64,000 bases of DNA. Source: Thuidium tamariscinum (lineage: Eukaryota > Streptophyta > Bryopsida > Hypnales > Thuidiaceae). The stretch's first letter is position 1. Each line of letters begins with the position of its first letter. Made by a program: the position numbers and the translations under genes. Shown here piece by piece: positions 43,249-55,274 of this stretch. A model generated the notes under the pieces. That model had not been told where the DNA came from. It did not search any database and saw only the letters and a list, made by a program, of their open reading frames with translations. The DNA lies in assembly GCA_947034885.2 (NCBI GenBank), contig OX344751.2:13020001-13084000 (forward strand). The letters run 5' to 3'.

Positions 43249-46013
43249 TAGCTCCAAGATAAAATTGAAACACCATAATCCCAACATTGAGATTGTTGTC
43301 ACAAACAAACTTAACACCATGAAGAATTTTTTTTAGTTATCAAATTTGCATCCAAAAATGAATTCTATAAGTTTTTTTTCTAATAGATGCTTACATTGCC
43401 TAAAAAACAAGATTGTCCATGACTTTCTCATTGTTAGTCCAAATTGAATGATTCAAAGCTTTGAATGTAGGCAAGAATATAATCCTTGAGAAAAATAAAA
43501 TAATAAATATTCAATTTTTTGTCTTTTTTTGGCAATGCCTAGAAAACTCCTTTGGAAGGCATAACTTTTGTTCCTAGGCACCAATTAAACTTAAAAGATC
43601 ATATTTTTAGAAATCTAGTGTAATTTTATTGTATTCAAAAAAAATTCAAAAAATTATATGAAAAATTGAGATCACGTAAGCTTGCTCAAAAATCTCTAGT
43701 GTCTCCTAAGGGGACTTTGGGACTTCAGGGGATAAGGTAGGATGCTCTAAAAAAACGATTTTATTCTAATAGCAACAAGTAAGAAAGAGGTAGATTTTGC
43801 TTTCTACAATGTATCAATATTGTACATTTTAGGAATTGGGTTGCTTTAAGTGGGTAGTGTGTTTCAACTTCAAAAATTTGTAGCTAATTCCATGATAGTT
43901 CAAAAATATGAAACAACTTGCATTAGATGCCGATTCCATTTTTTTGGCAACAAAAAATTATTGAAAGTTGGTTCAAGGAGTTTAGTTCCTCCAAAGAATC
44001 AATTAGCTTTTAGAAAGGTACTCGAAGAGCAAATTATCCTAATGTTGGTGAATTTTTCAAGCATATGATTTCCTTAGAGCATCCACATAGCAAGGGCACT
44101 AGAAGGAGAAAATAGAGTTTTGGGCATGTGTAGAAGGAGAGGCCTACGTGTATATTTGTAGTTTTCCCATGATACAACTTACTAAACACATAGCCCAATT
44201 AAATTAGAGGCAATGTCATTATGGCACCTTTAGTGTCAACTACTATCTTCCAACTACCTCATGCAGTGTATGGATGATGCTTTAAAAGTTGGGTCAAAAG
44301 TTCAACTACATTGTATAGCATAGCAAGCTCAAGACTCACGATGTAAAAATGCCTCATGTATTTATTAGCATGGCCTCTTAAGATTTGGAGCTTGTTGGAA
44401 AATTTTATTTGAAACAAAGCCAATTAACATATTTGAATATATTAGAGAGCTATAATGGAAATACTCTTACACTTTAGATTCATGCAACTTTTTGACCTGG
44501 AAATGAATTCTAGTATATTATTAGCATTTATTCACACATCCATGCATTGTAAAATTGGGTATGTTACACTTCTTTGTTAGATTTGAAAAATGGTGGAAAT
44601 ATACCTCACATATTTTTCATCTTCAGTTGGTAAATTTCAATTCAAAGTTCACAGTGCAAAAATTTCCCACAAGCAACTTCCTACGAGCAAATTCTTGAGT
44701 AAGGTTGAAATTTTTTTCTCTTAATTCAAATACAAATATCTTGTAGTTTGTGTAGTAAAACTTGCAAAAAAAAATTACCACATGTTGATGTATAAGTTTA
44801 TTGCAAAATCCTACAATTCATTACCAAAAAAATTGATTTTCATATATTGTAGTCAGTGCAATAGAAAGGACAATTTTAGTAGATTTTGATGGAAAAAAAG
44901 TGGCTTTAGCAAGAGGAAGAGGTTTAGTAATAGCAATTAAGGTATCTCATGCAATTGTGAATCCAGATTTGGTAAATCCATTGCAAAAAAAATTCATCTT
45001 GTAATGTCATTTCAATGGGGAAGGGGGCTTTCTACTTTTAAATACAACTTTGATTGCCAAAAAGAATGTTCTTTTGGTCATACTATTGCCATTAAGGGAT
45101 AATTTCATCAAAAAAATCACCAAAGTAGTGGGCCACATATAGAATTACCAAAAAAATCCAATCAACTCCTCTACAATTAAATTAAATCCTTCCATATACT
45201 ATCTAGAAGGAAATTTTACCTCCACCCAGGGTGGAAGTTCAATGGATTAACACTTAACAATGCTATGCCGCCTATAGAATTATACCTCCACCTAAAAGTT
45301 GGAAGTTTAGTAGGTTGACAATGTTATGTAGCTTATAAAATTACAACATTTGAGCCGATTAACTCCTCTACAATTAAACTACAACCCCACCTCCACCCCT
45401 CAAGTCTTTAAGAAGGAATTATACCTCCAATTAGAGGATAGAAGTTTAGCAAGTTAAGAATGCAATGCAAGTCTTGACAAGTCCTTCAATAAAATTAAAA
45501 TATGAAATTTAAAAAATATGAAATCACTCAAAAACTACAATTTAGTTACAAGGAATTTTAGGGCATAGATTAATTAATAAATATTGTAATTAATCATTAA
45601 TCTTCACTATTTAGCTTTGTACATAGAATTTTTTAAATATTTTATTAATAATTTATAAATATATTCCTTCCTTTTTTCCAAAAAATATATAAATATATTC
45701 CTTCTTTTTACTCTACTATACTTGATCTTGAATTTCTGGATTCATATTTGTGACAAATTAGTTCCATTTATTTCATAATTTGTAAAATTTAACAATGAAG
45801 TGGTCACTATTGGAAGATGATTTTCTTACTCATTTTTTATCCTCAATATATAGGACTTGTTTTCATACATAAAGGACATAGTTAACTTGAGAATGAGCAT
45901 AAGATGCCAGCTCTTTAAAATGTTATGTGTCCAAAAGAGCCTGTCAAAGCACAATTTTAGTTATACAAGAACATAGATTTTCTTCCAAAACACCTTGAAA
46001 GTCACTAAATTTT
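43249..46013. other. AT-rich DNA with one inverted family C copy
   Basis: A copy of dispersed family C lies in reverse orientation at about 43840-44025. At 45220-45440 a phrase similar to TACCTCCACCCAGGGTGGAAG recurs three or four times in loose tandem. No gene is recognised. Confidence 0.5.
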
Positions 46014-46017
46014 TTAA

Positions 46018-47019
46018 CCTTGAAGTCTTGTAACAGCTAATTTTGGATGATGTACAAATTGAAAGTCTTATTTATTTTTCATTATAGCTTGGATGAAAAT
46101 CATCCTAGTTTTTAGACATACTTCATGAAATTGTTGTCCTATCCAAGGGTTGGATTTGGTGTACTAAGGTAGGGGTACCCATAGTCAATTACTTAAGTGA
46201 TTTTCACACAAATTATGAATAATATGAGGCAGGTGAAATTTTTGCTAAGTAGAAAGATAGGAAATATGGGGACTAAAAATTTTTCAAAATTTTATTTTCA
46301 AAATTGAAATTAGTGTGATTTCTGGAAGCCAAAAAGTTGTCTAGACTAATAGCCAATGTTTGGACTCTTCCAATTCCAATCATGGACTAAGTACTTTCCT
46401 GCTTACTACTCCCTACTTTCTTGCTCACTCCTTTGGAACATGTGTCATGATCTTATTTGGCCCAAGCTTAACATGGAGGAAAAAACAAATTTCAAGATTT
46501 TGTTGGAAATATATTTTAGCTTTGGTTGGAATTAGCCGCACTCTACATGTTGGCTATGGGTCTCTGGTCAAGAATAGATACCTCTACATTAGAATCCATA
46601 TTTTTCTCAAATTACAAATGTAGAAGTATGTCAAGTAGTTGACTAAGCCAAAATTGCATTGACTATAGTTTAAATGTCAAATTACAAAAACAAGGTGGTA
46701 GATTTTAAGGAATACAAAATTTTAAAAAAATTACCATCTAAAGAGAACCTAATTTCAAATCCATTCCATCAAAATTTAACCCAAAAGGACAATATTTTTT
46801 TTGTAATTTAATTTTGAAGGAATTTTGAATTTTTCCTTTTAAAATTTGTAGAAAAATATAAGTCATAACATTGGTTAATCTAACCAAATGGATAGAATCT
46901 AAAATTCAAACTCTACAACCTCTATTTGCATACCAACTCCAAAATACTCTACCTAATTGTATTTTATGATGATTTTTCTAAAATCATGAATTTGGGAGAT
47001 TAATCTTGATGCTTAAGGG
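46018..47019. mobile_element. TTAA-flanked element 3 (piggyBac-like MITE), abuts element 4
   Basis: The left flank is TTAA (46014-46017), and the right flank is TTCA (47020-47023), one base changed. It begins CCTTGAAGTC and ends GATGCTTAAGGG. Much of its interior is colinear with the next element, but with about 430 bp extra. It is noncoding. Confidence 0.65.
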
Positions 47020-47023
47020 TTCA

Positions 47024-47594
47024 CCCTAGAATGCTCCAATGTCCAATTTTGGGGCAATGTACGCATTGAAATCCAGATTTTTTTCTCATTACAACTTGAA
47101 TGAAATTCATCATAATTTTTAAAGATACTTTATGAAGTTGTAGTCCTATCCAAAGGTTGGATTTGGTGTTACTAAAGCACATATTTTTCTAAAATTACAA
47201 ATATGGAAGTATATCAAGAGGTTGACATGGGTTGATTCTAGTTCAAACTTGGAATTTCAAAAATGAGGTCATAGAGTCAAAGAAGACAAAAATTTCCAAA
47301 AATGACCATGTTAAGAGAACCCCTCATTTCAAATCTTTTTCAACAAAATGTTCTCAAGAAATGAAAATATTTTGCTTATAATTTAATTTTCAAGAAATTT
47401 TGAATTTTTCCTTTCAAAATTTTTAGAAACATATTGGTGATAGGATTGGTGAATTTAACCGCATGGATAGAATCTAAAACTCAAACTCTACAACTTTAAT
47501 TTGTATCTCAATTCTGAAATTTTCTTCTAAATAGTATTTTTTGATAAATTTTTTGAAATTGTCAATCCTAGAGATGAGTTTGGACACTTAGAGG
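47024..47594. mobile_element. TTAA-flanked element 4 (piggyBac-like MITE)
   Basis: It shares the TTCA junction with the preceding element and is followed by TTAA (47595-47598). It begins CCCTAGAATG and ends CACTTAGAGG. It matches element 3 through phrases such as TCCTATCCAA(A/G)GGTTGGATT and ATGGATAGAATCTAAAA. Confidence 0.65.
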
Positions 47595-47629
47595 TTAAAG
47601 CTTAATAGTATTGTAATCAAGTTCATTAA

Positions 47630-48551
47630 TTCCTAAAGGACCATCATGCATTTTTTGGCAACATAGAAATTTTGGACAAATATTTGCAACTAGAGATTTA
47701 CTTATTTTAGTTTGAAATTTTGATAGAAGGTGGGGATAAGGAATTTAATGCATTAAATTTCACGACATTTGCAAATATGAGTCCAAATGTGATGGCCTAA
47801 TATGTTACTTTTTTTCACCACCCAGGCAATCTAAGCAGACAAAAAACTCACCTTTTTTAAAAACAAAAATTTGAAATTGAATTCAAAGAGTTACATATAT
47901 GTGGAAAACTTTGAATCATTTCATCTTGATCAATGAGTCAAAAGTTATGAAGATTTCTAGTTTATTAATACTTGTAGATTCTCCATTTAAAAATAAAATT
48001 CTAAGTCCTTTATCATACTCAATTTTCAATAGATTTTGAAAAAAATAAAAATATTAGATGTAGATTTTTTGTTACAACATTTCAACCATTGGGATTGGAA
48101 TTTTCCAACTCCTTAACAAAATTCATAACATATTTGTATTTTGAATCATTCTCTACTTCTTTTTGCTTAATTTTTTTTCCTATATGTTGTACAATTCTAA
48201 ATGATGTGAAATATCTTAAGTGTCTAGCCAACTTGTCTAGGAGAAAGAATCCAAAGAAGCACCACCAACATGGGCATTTTTTCATGCAAATGTATCTTTG
48301 TGAAGTGCAACTGCTTTGTTTTTTGAAGGGCCAAATTTTTTTTGGGGTCAATTCAAAGGCTAAAATCTTGCAATTCTCGTGGTGAAAATTTTTTCCTGAA
48401 ATTTTTACCACATCTTCTCTAACTAGCATATTGCAAGATCCTATAGTTACATGTGTCCAAAAACTTCTTTTTTTCAAAAATTTGGTACTTGTACTAGAAA
48501 TGACAATTTTGGAGCGTTTTTGGTGAAAACCTAGTCAACAAACGTAAGGGG
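47630..48551. mobile_element. TTAA-flanked element 5 (piggyBac-like MITE)
   Basis: The left flank is TTAA (47626-47629), and the right flank is ATAA (48552-48555), one base changed. The ends are TTCCTAAAGGACC and CGTAAGGGG, worn inverted repeats. The interior is colinear with element 1 (27838-28778), about 20 kb away, which supports the reading as one family. It is noncoding. Confidence 0.65.
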
Positions 48552-48555
48552 ATAA

Positions 48556-49033
48556 TTCAGGAATAAATCAAATCTGTTTCTTCAATTTTGCAGTGAAACT
48601 CTGGGTTTTTTTTGTTTTTTTTAAAAACCGACCGACTCTGGTTTGTTGGTGTCAGTATTTCTTTTTTCATAAACAAATGAAATGGAAATTCATTGCACAG
48701 AAATTGGTGTCAGTTTTTCTTCATTAGAACAGGTAGTAATAATTTTATTTATTTATTTTTAACAAATGAAACGGAATTTCATTGCACAGGGTAAAATACA
48801 CGGCAAGGCCGCCAGCCAGCCACAAGTGGCCTGGCAGGTTGCAGTAATTGAAATTAAAAAACTGAATATTGTTGACATTTATTAGTATTAGTCCAGGATG
48901 CAGTATTTGAAATTTAGGAAATTTGTTAAAAAAATTAAAAATTAAAAATTAAATATGCTGTCGACATTATTAGCACCGACCTTTTTCTTTGGTAAAGGTC
49001 CACTTTAAATTCAGGATTGTGCATACAGGTAAT
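48556..49033. other. AT-rich DNA with a short direct repeat
   Basis: The phrase AACAAATGAAA(T/C)GGAA(A)TTCATTGCACAG occurs at about 48673-48702 and again at about 48760-48789, and a related phrase occurs near 41054. Class unknown. No gene is seen. Confidence 0.45.
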
Positions 49034-49037
49034 TTAA

Positions 49038-49530
49038 CCCTTGAATGATGGACTGGTGGCCGTGGAAATCATGCATTTTCATACTTTGTGACATCATCTA
49101 CTTTGAATAAGCCAAATATACTCATTGGAAGTCTAAATCTTTTATAAGATCTCCCTTTTTCATCTTTAACCTTTAAATGATGTGCATGCCAGTTTGTGGT
49201 TGATGAATGACTTCCAAATAGTCTCCTCCATGAGAAAAACGAAGTTTTTCATCTAGTTTTTTTCGGTAGGAAAGTTATGATTGTGTACCATCATGTAGTG
49301 CACTAAAAAACTTGAATCAATGAACTCATATATTTAAAGGTCCCAAATTCTCAGAAGAAATCATCGGACTTACAGTGCCTATCTTGTAATTTGCATCACG
49401 GGCTACATTCTTTGTTGACTTGTGTTCCATTTCACATCTGTGATTGGTCTAGAGCTTGAGTGGTCTGTACAGAAATGGATACTGTTCACGGGCCACTGCT
49501 CCCCACAGTGACCCGCCCGTCGTTTAGGGT
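49038..49530. mobile_element. TTAA-flanked element 6 (piggyBac-like MITE)
   Basis: TTAA lies at 49034-49037 and 49531-49534. It begins CCCTTGAATGATGGACTGG and ends CCGTCGTTTAGGG, a diverged inverted pair. The right TTAA is also the left flank of element 7. Confidence 0.7.
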
Positions 49531-49534
49531 TTAA

Positions 49535-50287
49535 CCCTTAAATGCTGGACCTACAACCACTGTTTTCAAGCCCCTATGCTCAACACTTACTTTGCTGCCA
49601 TTTTCGGACTAGATGTGTATGAATTTATTTTTTTTCAGACATGAAATTACATCTCTTCTGTACTTCCCAGAAAATTTAGATTTTCTTGAAGAAAATTGAT
49701 TTCTCTGAGAATTTTTGAAGAAAAAGTGAAGAAAATCATATCAAATAGAAAATCATCTCAAAAAATCTGAGAATTTTACCATGTGTGTACATTTTAGTGG
49801 CGAACATCATGGTGTAAACTCATTTTCTGTGTCATTCTATAATTACAATCCAAAAGACATTGAAAACACATCCAAAGTTTAAAATGCAAAAAAAAAATTC
49901 AAAATTAGTTTTTTTTCCCAAAATTCCAATTGGAGAAGAAACTAGAGTAGATGACCTTCATTTTATTAGTTGGGCTCAAATTCAAAAATATCATTTTTGT
50001 GGAGAAATTTCAGATTTAGAAGAAGGAGCAACAACTTCCCAAAATACATTGAAGATAGCATATCTTATAATCCGTTTTTGTTTTTTCTAATTTCTTAATC
50101 ACGTGAACTCGTGAAGAGAAACACTCGCAAGACTATAGAGTGAATTAGGTACTCTTCATAATCCTTTGTGAAAGGTCAAGCAACAAGAAATGGATGAAAA
50201 AGTACTAGTAATCTCCCTTGACATTGTTGCTAAGCCATCCCGGGAACCATCCAAGTGCCACAAAATGGCATTGCTGGCTGTTCAAGG
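49535..50287. mobile_element. TTAA-flanked element 7 (piggyBac-like MITE)
   Basis: It starts CCCTTAAATGCTGG directly after the shared TTAA and ends GCTGGCTGTTCAAGG before TTAA 50288-50291. Its left third is colinear with element 8 (TGCCATTTT(C/T)G, GATGAAATTACAT...). It is noncoding. Confidence 0.7.
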
Positions 50288-50291
50288 TTAA

Positions 50292-50602
50292 CCCGTAAAG
50301 GACAAACCTATGACCATTAATTCAAAGCCTCATTGTCCATCACTTAGCTTAGTTTGTTGCCATTTTTGAAGTAGATGTCTATGAAGATTTTTATATTTAT
50401 TTTTCAGAGATGAAATTACATGTCTTATGTACTTCACAAAATTTTAGACTTTTTTCCTTTTTTTGAAGAATTGATTTTTTTGAGAATTTGGGTTGACTTC
50501 AAATGAGTCCTTTTGAGTTTTTTTATACCAATGATTCCCACAGTAAAGATGATTCCCACAGTAAAGATGATTTCCACAGAGCCCCACTGCGTCCTTTCAG
50601 AG
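50292..50602. mobile_element. TTAA-flanked element 8 (piggyBac-like MITE)
   Basis: It starts CCCGTAAAGGACA directly after the TTAA shared with element 7 and ends GCGTCCTTTCAGAG before TTAA 50603-50606. It is a 311-bp internally shortened relative of element 7. A small tandem repeat (GATGATTCCCACAGTAAA) lies near 50530-50570. Confidence 0.7.
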
Positions 50603-50606
50603 TTAA

Positions 50607-52469
50607 CTTGCAACTTCATGGGGTATAGAACTTACTGAATTAGGATAGTGTGACGTCACAATGACTTTAGATCTTAAAGTCAAACTCAGACGTAGGTGTT
50701 ACTTTAGTTGGAAATTTTCACTTGCAGTTGTCTAATATGACCGGCTCAATGTCCAAACAGTATTCGGATTTTTTTAAGAAATTCAAAAATGCCCGCACCA
50801 CACTAATTCGTCAGATACAGTATTAGAGTTTGAGAAAAGCATAGAACTAAATTAAGCATTCAAAGTTTGCCTACTAGAGTTTGGTGTTGGGTTTCTTTTC
50901 AACAATTCTTAGTTGAACGTTCTTTTGACACCCCTTTTGCAACTAGGATTCTTTCTACAATTAACTCTATTTTCTTGTTAATTTTTTTGTATTTGTATTT
51001 CAACAAATAGTGTTTTATATATAGGGTAATTCGTAATTGTAAGGGCATTTTGTGGCAATGAGGGTGAGTTTGATGACAAGTCCCTCTCATTGTAAAATGC
51101 TTGATGTAGGAGGGTGTTACCTAGCATAAATTGTCGGGAGGAAAGTCTATGATAGGTGAAGAAAGCATAGTGCCCAAGTATGAGGCAAATCACATAATTG
51201 TATAGAAAATACTAATTGCGACAAATAACTTGCTTGAAAAATGCACAAGACATGTGGTTTATGTTGTTTACAACAAGTAAAGTTTTTTTGGTTTTCCCCA
51301 GATTGCTTACATAGAAATGAATGCCAAATGCACACACATATTAAAACTAATTTATTCTGGTTAAGAAATTTATAGTAACATGGATTAGCAACTTCATTGT
51401 CTTCATATGAATGAAATGTTACCCAAAAAACACTCAAACCTCCCATATCCCTCTTATAGACATTAGTCTAAGGTTTTTATCCCTAAAGAATAATTGCTTG
51501 TTGAATGAACAATTCAATGTGAAGATAGATTTTTAAAAAGCTAATTTTGAACCATTGTTTCAAAATTTTGAAACACAATGCATACAATCAACTACCTCTA
51601 TAGAAGGAAAAAACATTCTAATCAAATGCCCATGTGAAATGTTAAACTTTTTCAAAAAGTTAAGGCAACTTAATTAGTTTTTTGCATTTTTTCTAAACCT
51701 CATCTACTTTTGAAACTTGGCATGTATATTGTATGCTAAGTTTTGCAATTGTATAATTAAAAAATAATTTATTTTTAAAATTGAATTAAAAGAGAATTGA
51801 ATATTTTTAAAATTATATATAGGAATTTTGAAAAAAACAAAATTTATAACATTGTAGATGGATGTTTAAATTTCTTTTAAATCTAAATATTAGTACAAAG
51901 TTTGCTCAAGAAGACAAAAACTATAGGCTTGGTACAAGATAATCCAAATCCAAAACCACAATCCAAAGATAAATATAATCTCTTCTAACCAAGCTTCTAA
52001 TTAGGCATTACTATTCTTCACCATTTGGTCTACCTACATAATTTGGCACTCCACTCTTAATAGCTATAAGAATTAAGGAACTCTAAGATTATTCTTTTAT
52101 TATTATTATTTAGCTTTACTTCAAACAATAATTCTTCTCTTTATTCAACATTCTAGATTTACCTTGATTTAGTCTTTGCTTTTGTCCGCTACCTTTTATT
52201 CTAAACTGGTATGAACATCTCTTAGTTGTTTTCTCAAGTTGTATACTCAAGTAGAAACTAACCCAACTTGGATATGTAACTATCAATTAGGACTTACTAC
52301 AAATATTGCATCTACAACTTGCATATGCATTTTAGTTTGTGAAAGCACCAAAATCCAATTTGACATCATAAAAAATATTTGAACTTTAGGATTACAATAT
52401 GTCCTTCATTCACTAACTAAAAGGACATCCTCATACTTCACATATTATATTCTCATTTGGTTTAACATT
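50607..52469. other. AT-rich intergenic DNA, no gene recognised
   Basis: Several open frames of 60-100 codons occur on the minus strand at 50.9-51.4 kb. They overlap each other and have no recognisable domain. I see no bounded repeat here. Confidence 0.45.
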
Positions 52470-52732
52470 CATTAGAAGAGTTTTGAAGGCATTGGAAGAC
52501 CATTTCGTGGCTGATTCTAAAATAGCTCCCGAAACTGCTAGCCATTGTTAGGCCAACAATTATCATACAATTATCAATAAATCAATAAATCAATAGGTCC
52601 TGAAATGCAAAAAGAAAGGTCCAAAAAAATTCAAAATTTTTTTTTTAATGACCTGGCACTCTCTCGACCACATCAACTCATCGCATTTCTGTATTCCTAA
52701 AGTCTTCTAATGCCTTCAAAACTCTTTTTATG
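52470..52732. mobile_element. Foldback MITE, family F (copy 5)
   Basis: The left end AGAGTTTTGAAGGCATTGG is mirrored by TAATGCCTTCAAAACTCT at the right, a near-perfect inverted repeat. The family core appears as GACCTGGCACTCTCTCGACC near 52652-52671, and CTAGCCATTGTTAGGCCAAC is shared with the 14.5-kb copies. Confidence 0.8.
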
Positions 52733-53024
52733 ATTATTGATGAAAAGCAAGTCCAAATTGCATATCCAATACATTTTTGTGTTTCTTTTCTTAAACAATC
52801 ATGACAAGAATTGTTCTTCAGCTAATTTATCTTTCAACTTCCAACAAAACTAATTCATCGAATTTGATAAAAAGAATTGAACATAAATACAAAGATGAAA
52901 CATTTTAAATTTAGTTTTAGAATTACAAATTAGATATTCACATCCAATTCACATAAAGAATAATAGACTTCAATGCATCATAGATTTTTGCACATGTATT
53001 CATAAACTCTTGGCACTACCTTAA

Positions 53025-54194
53025 CCTCTAAAGGACCATTGTCCCCTTAGGGGACAAAATGGATTTTGGGCAGGATCTTATGACTTCAATTTTTGGTGAA
53101 ACCTTTTGAAACCTTCTCACAAGATAGAAAAAATAATTAGCTTCATGGGAATGTAAATTTTATTTCAATTGGTGACGAGGAGCATAAATTATACCACAAA
53201 AGCCTAGGTTTTCATTTGGTAGACGGAATTTTTTTTGCAAAAAGTCAAAATTTATTATTATTTTTCTGAAATAATATATTTTTGCCTACATATGAAGCTT
53301 TGATTCATTCTATTTGGACTTATAATGAGAAAGTTATGGATAATCTTGTTTTTCGGGCAATCTAAACAATTTCTTGAAAAAATAACTCATAAGATTCATT
53401 TTTGAATGCAATTTTCACAATTTTTCAAGAAAATTGTTGGACAAGGTTATGTTTACTTGCTAGAACAATCTCACCATTGGGATTATTGTATTTCAATCAC
53501 ATCTTATAGTTATTATCCATTTAGTTGTTTTTTCAATCTTGGACCTACATCTACTTAACAATTTCTTAAAGAATGAAAATCAAGTATTTTTTGTGTGAAA
53601 TTTTTCCTAAACTCTCAACTCAATTTTTTAACATAAAAAATTATAAATTCAAGGTTTGTAGTGCAAATGTTTTTTACAAATGCCAGTCAAAATCATGTGA
53701 AATTGCAGACTATAGTTCAAAAAAACTTGTTGTAAGATGTTTTTTCAGAGATTAGAAGACTGTTTCAGGCCCGTTCCCAATGCTGGGAACAGTTAGAATA
53801 AAAAATAATAAAATAATAAAATAATATATATTTTTAAAATATATTTTTTGAATTAAAAAGATATTATTTTATTATTAAAATCTGACGTGGCAGTCTCTCG
53901 GCCACGTCAGATCGCAAATGTGGCAGCATTCCCCAGTGTTCCCACAGTCGGGAACTCGCAGTCTTGTTACTAGTAGAAAAAACATCTAATGATTTCTAAC
54001 TTCAAATGCTTATATCTTCCAATCTATATAGTCAAACTTCATGACATTTTTACCACATGATCTCAATCAAGTTAAGTACAAGATCCTATAGTTAGATTCT
54101 TAAGAAAAATAAATTTAATTTTCTTGGGTGAATGCAATGGACATGACAATTTTGAGAGGTCTTTGATAGAAAAAAGGCCTTGGTCCTTTAGGGG
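53025..54194. mobile_element. TTAA-flanked element 9, carrying a nested MITE
   Basis: TTAA lies at 53021-53024 and 54195-54198. The ends are CCTCTAAAGGACCATTG and GGTCCTTTAGGGG, an inverted pair. The right 200 bp match the right ends of elements 1 and 5 (CTTATATCTTCCAATCTAT and ACAAGATCCTATAGTTA). A family F foldback is inserted at 53735-53986. Without it the element is about 920 bp, like elements 1 and 5. Confidence 0.8.
53735..53986. mobile_element. Foldback MITE, family F (copy 6), nested in element 9
   Basis: Inverted ends run AGATGTTTTTTC...AGAAGACTG and CAGTCTTG...GAAAAAACATCT. The core GACGTGGCAGTCTCTCGGCC followed by ACGTCAG is the best-preserved example of the family motif. Strongly A/T-rich middle. 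Confidence 0.75.
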
Positions 54195-54596
54195 TTAAGG
54201 TTGAGGCACCAGTAACCAACCATGTCCAACTCTCAACCTATAGGGGGCAGTATTTCCAATCAAGGCCAAAATAGATTTCCAACCAGATCTTGAATTGTAT
54301 TTTTTTGGTCCTTTTCAAGGTTGGGACTAATAAGGTAATGACACATGTCCCATAGTAATGAGCAAAAAGAAGTAAGCAAAAAGCGGTTATGGAATGATCA
54401 GAATTGGAAGCCTCTAGACTTTGGTTGTGGGTCTAAAGTATTTTTGCCTCCCAAAATTCATAGTAATTTCAATTTTCGGAATAAAATTCTGAATTTTTTT
54501 TTCTATCCCTGTATTTCCTACCTTCCTACATAGAAAAAATTTCTACCACCTCATACTATGCACAATCTGCTCTGAAATTGCATAAATAATCAGTTA

Positions 54597-54868
54597 AGGT
54601 AGGTACACCCAAAATGGCACCTGACCTTAAAGCGCTCTGTACAACGTGCATAGATTTTCAAAATCAGTCATGTACCCACACTGTAGATGGCGCTTTCAGA
54701 AACACACTTTGACTGTTAATAACTTTTGCATACGGTATCCAAATCCACTGTTCTTTGGTGCGTTGGAACATGCTTTCACTCACCAACAAGACTGTAAAAA
54801 AATTTGAACAACATAGTAACAGGAAGTAGGCACAGTAGAGAAACTGGCGCTTTTGGGTGTACCTACCT
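54597..54868. mobile_element. TA-flanked MITE, family H (copy 2)
   Basis: The 272-bp element starts AGGTAGGTACACCCAAAA and ends TTTTGGGTGTACCTACCT, an 18-bp perfect inverted repeat, between TA dinucleotides. It is a reverse-orientation sibling of the copy at 23012-23282. It is better preserved than that copy, so it is probably younger. Confidence 0.9.
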
Positions 54869-54939
54869 TACTGGTACCTCAACCTTAGAGCATTTTACAC
54901 TGCCTCTTTGGCACTCAAAATTTTTTTGACCCTTCCTTT

Positions 54940-54975
54940 GTGCAAAAAATTATAAATAAATAAATAAATAAAATT
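54940..54975. repeat. (AAAT)n microsatellite-like run
   Basis: Short tandem AAAT units, TAAATAAATAAATAAATAAA, occur at about 54954-54973 inside AT-rich DNA. No gene lies nearby. Confidence 0.8.
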
Positions 54976-55274
54976 GACCCACTGACAACTGAAGCCTCAT
55001 CAGTCACCCTAAATATTAATTACAGTTGCTGATTTTGTCGGTGACTACTGAATGACCCAACATTATATTTTTTTTACTTTTTTGGCAGAAATGAAACAAC
55101 ATTATACTTTAACTGGACTGTGTGTCTGATCAGTTTCTCAATCCCAATGACTTTTTAAAAAGCCAGGCACGCCCTCCCATAAGCGAGAAAAAGAAACTTG
55201 CACTGGCCACAGTGTCATGTGGGGTTGTGCCGAAGTCGTTTTGACTGAATGTCCGCAATGAATATTCTCTTTAA

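Noticed and set aside
48673-48790. Direct repeat around a CATTGCACAG phrase as a retroelement end
   Set aside because: No coding domains, primer-binding site or matching far terminus could be found; class left open.
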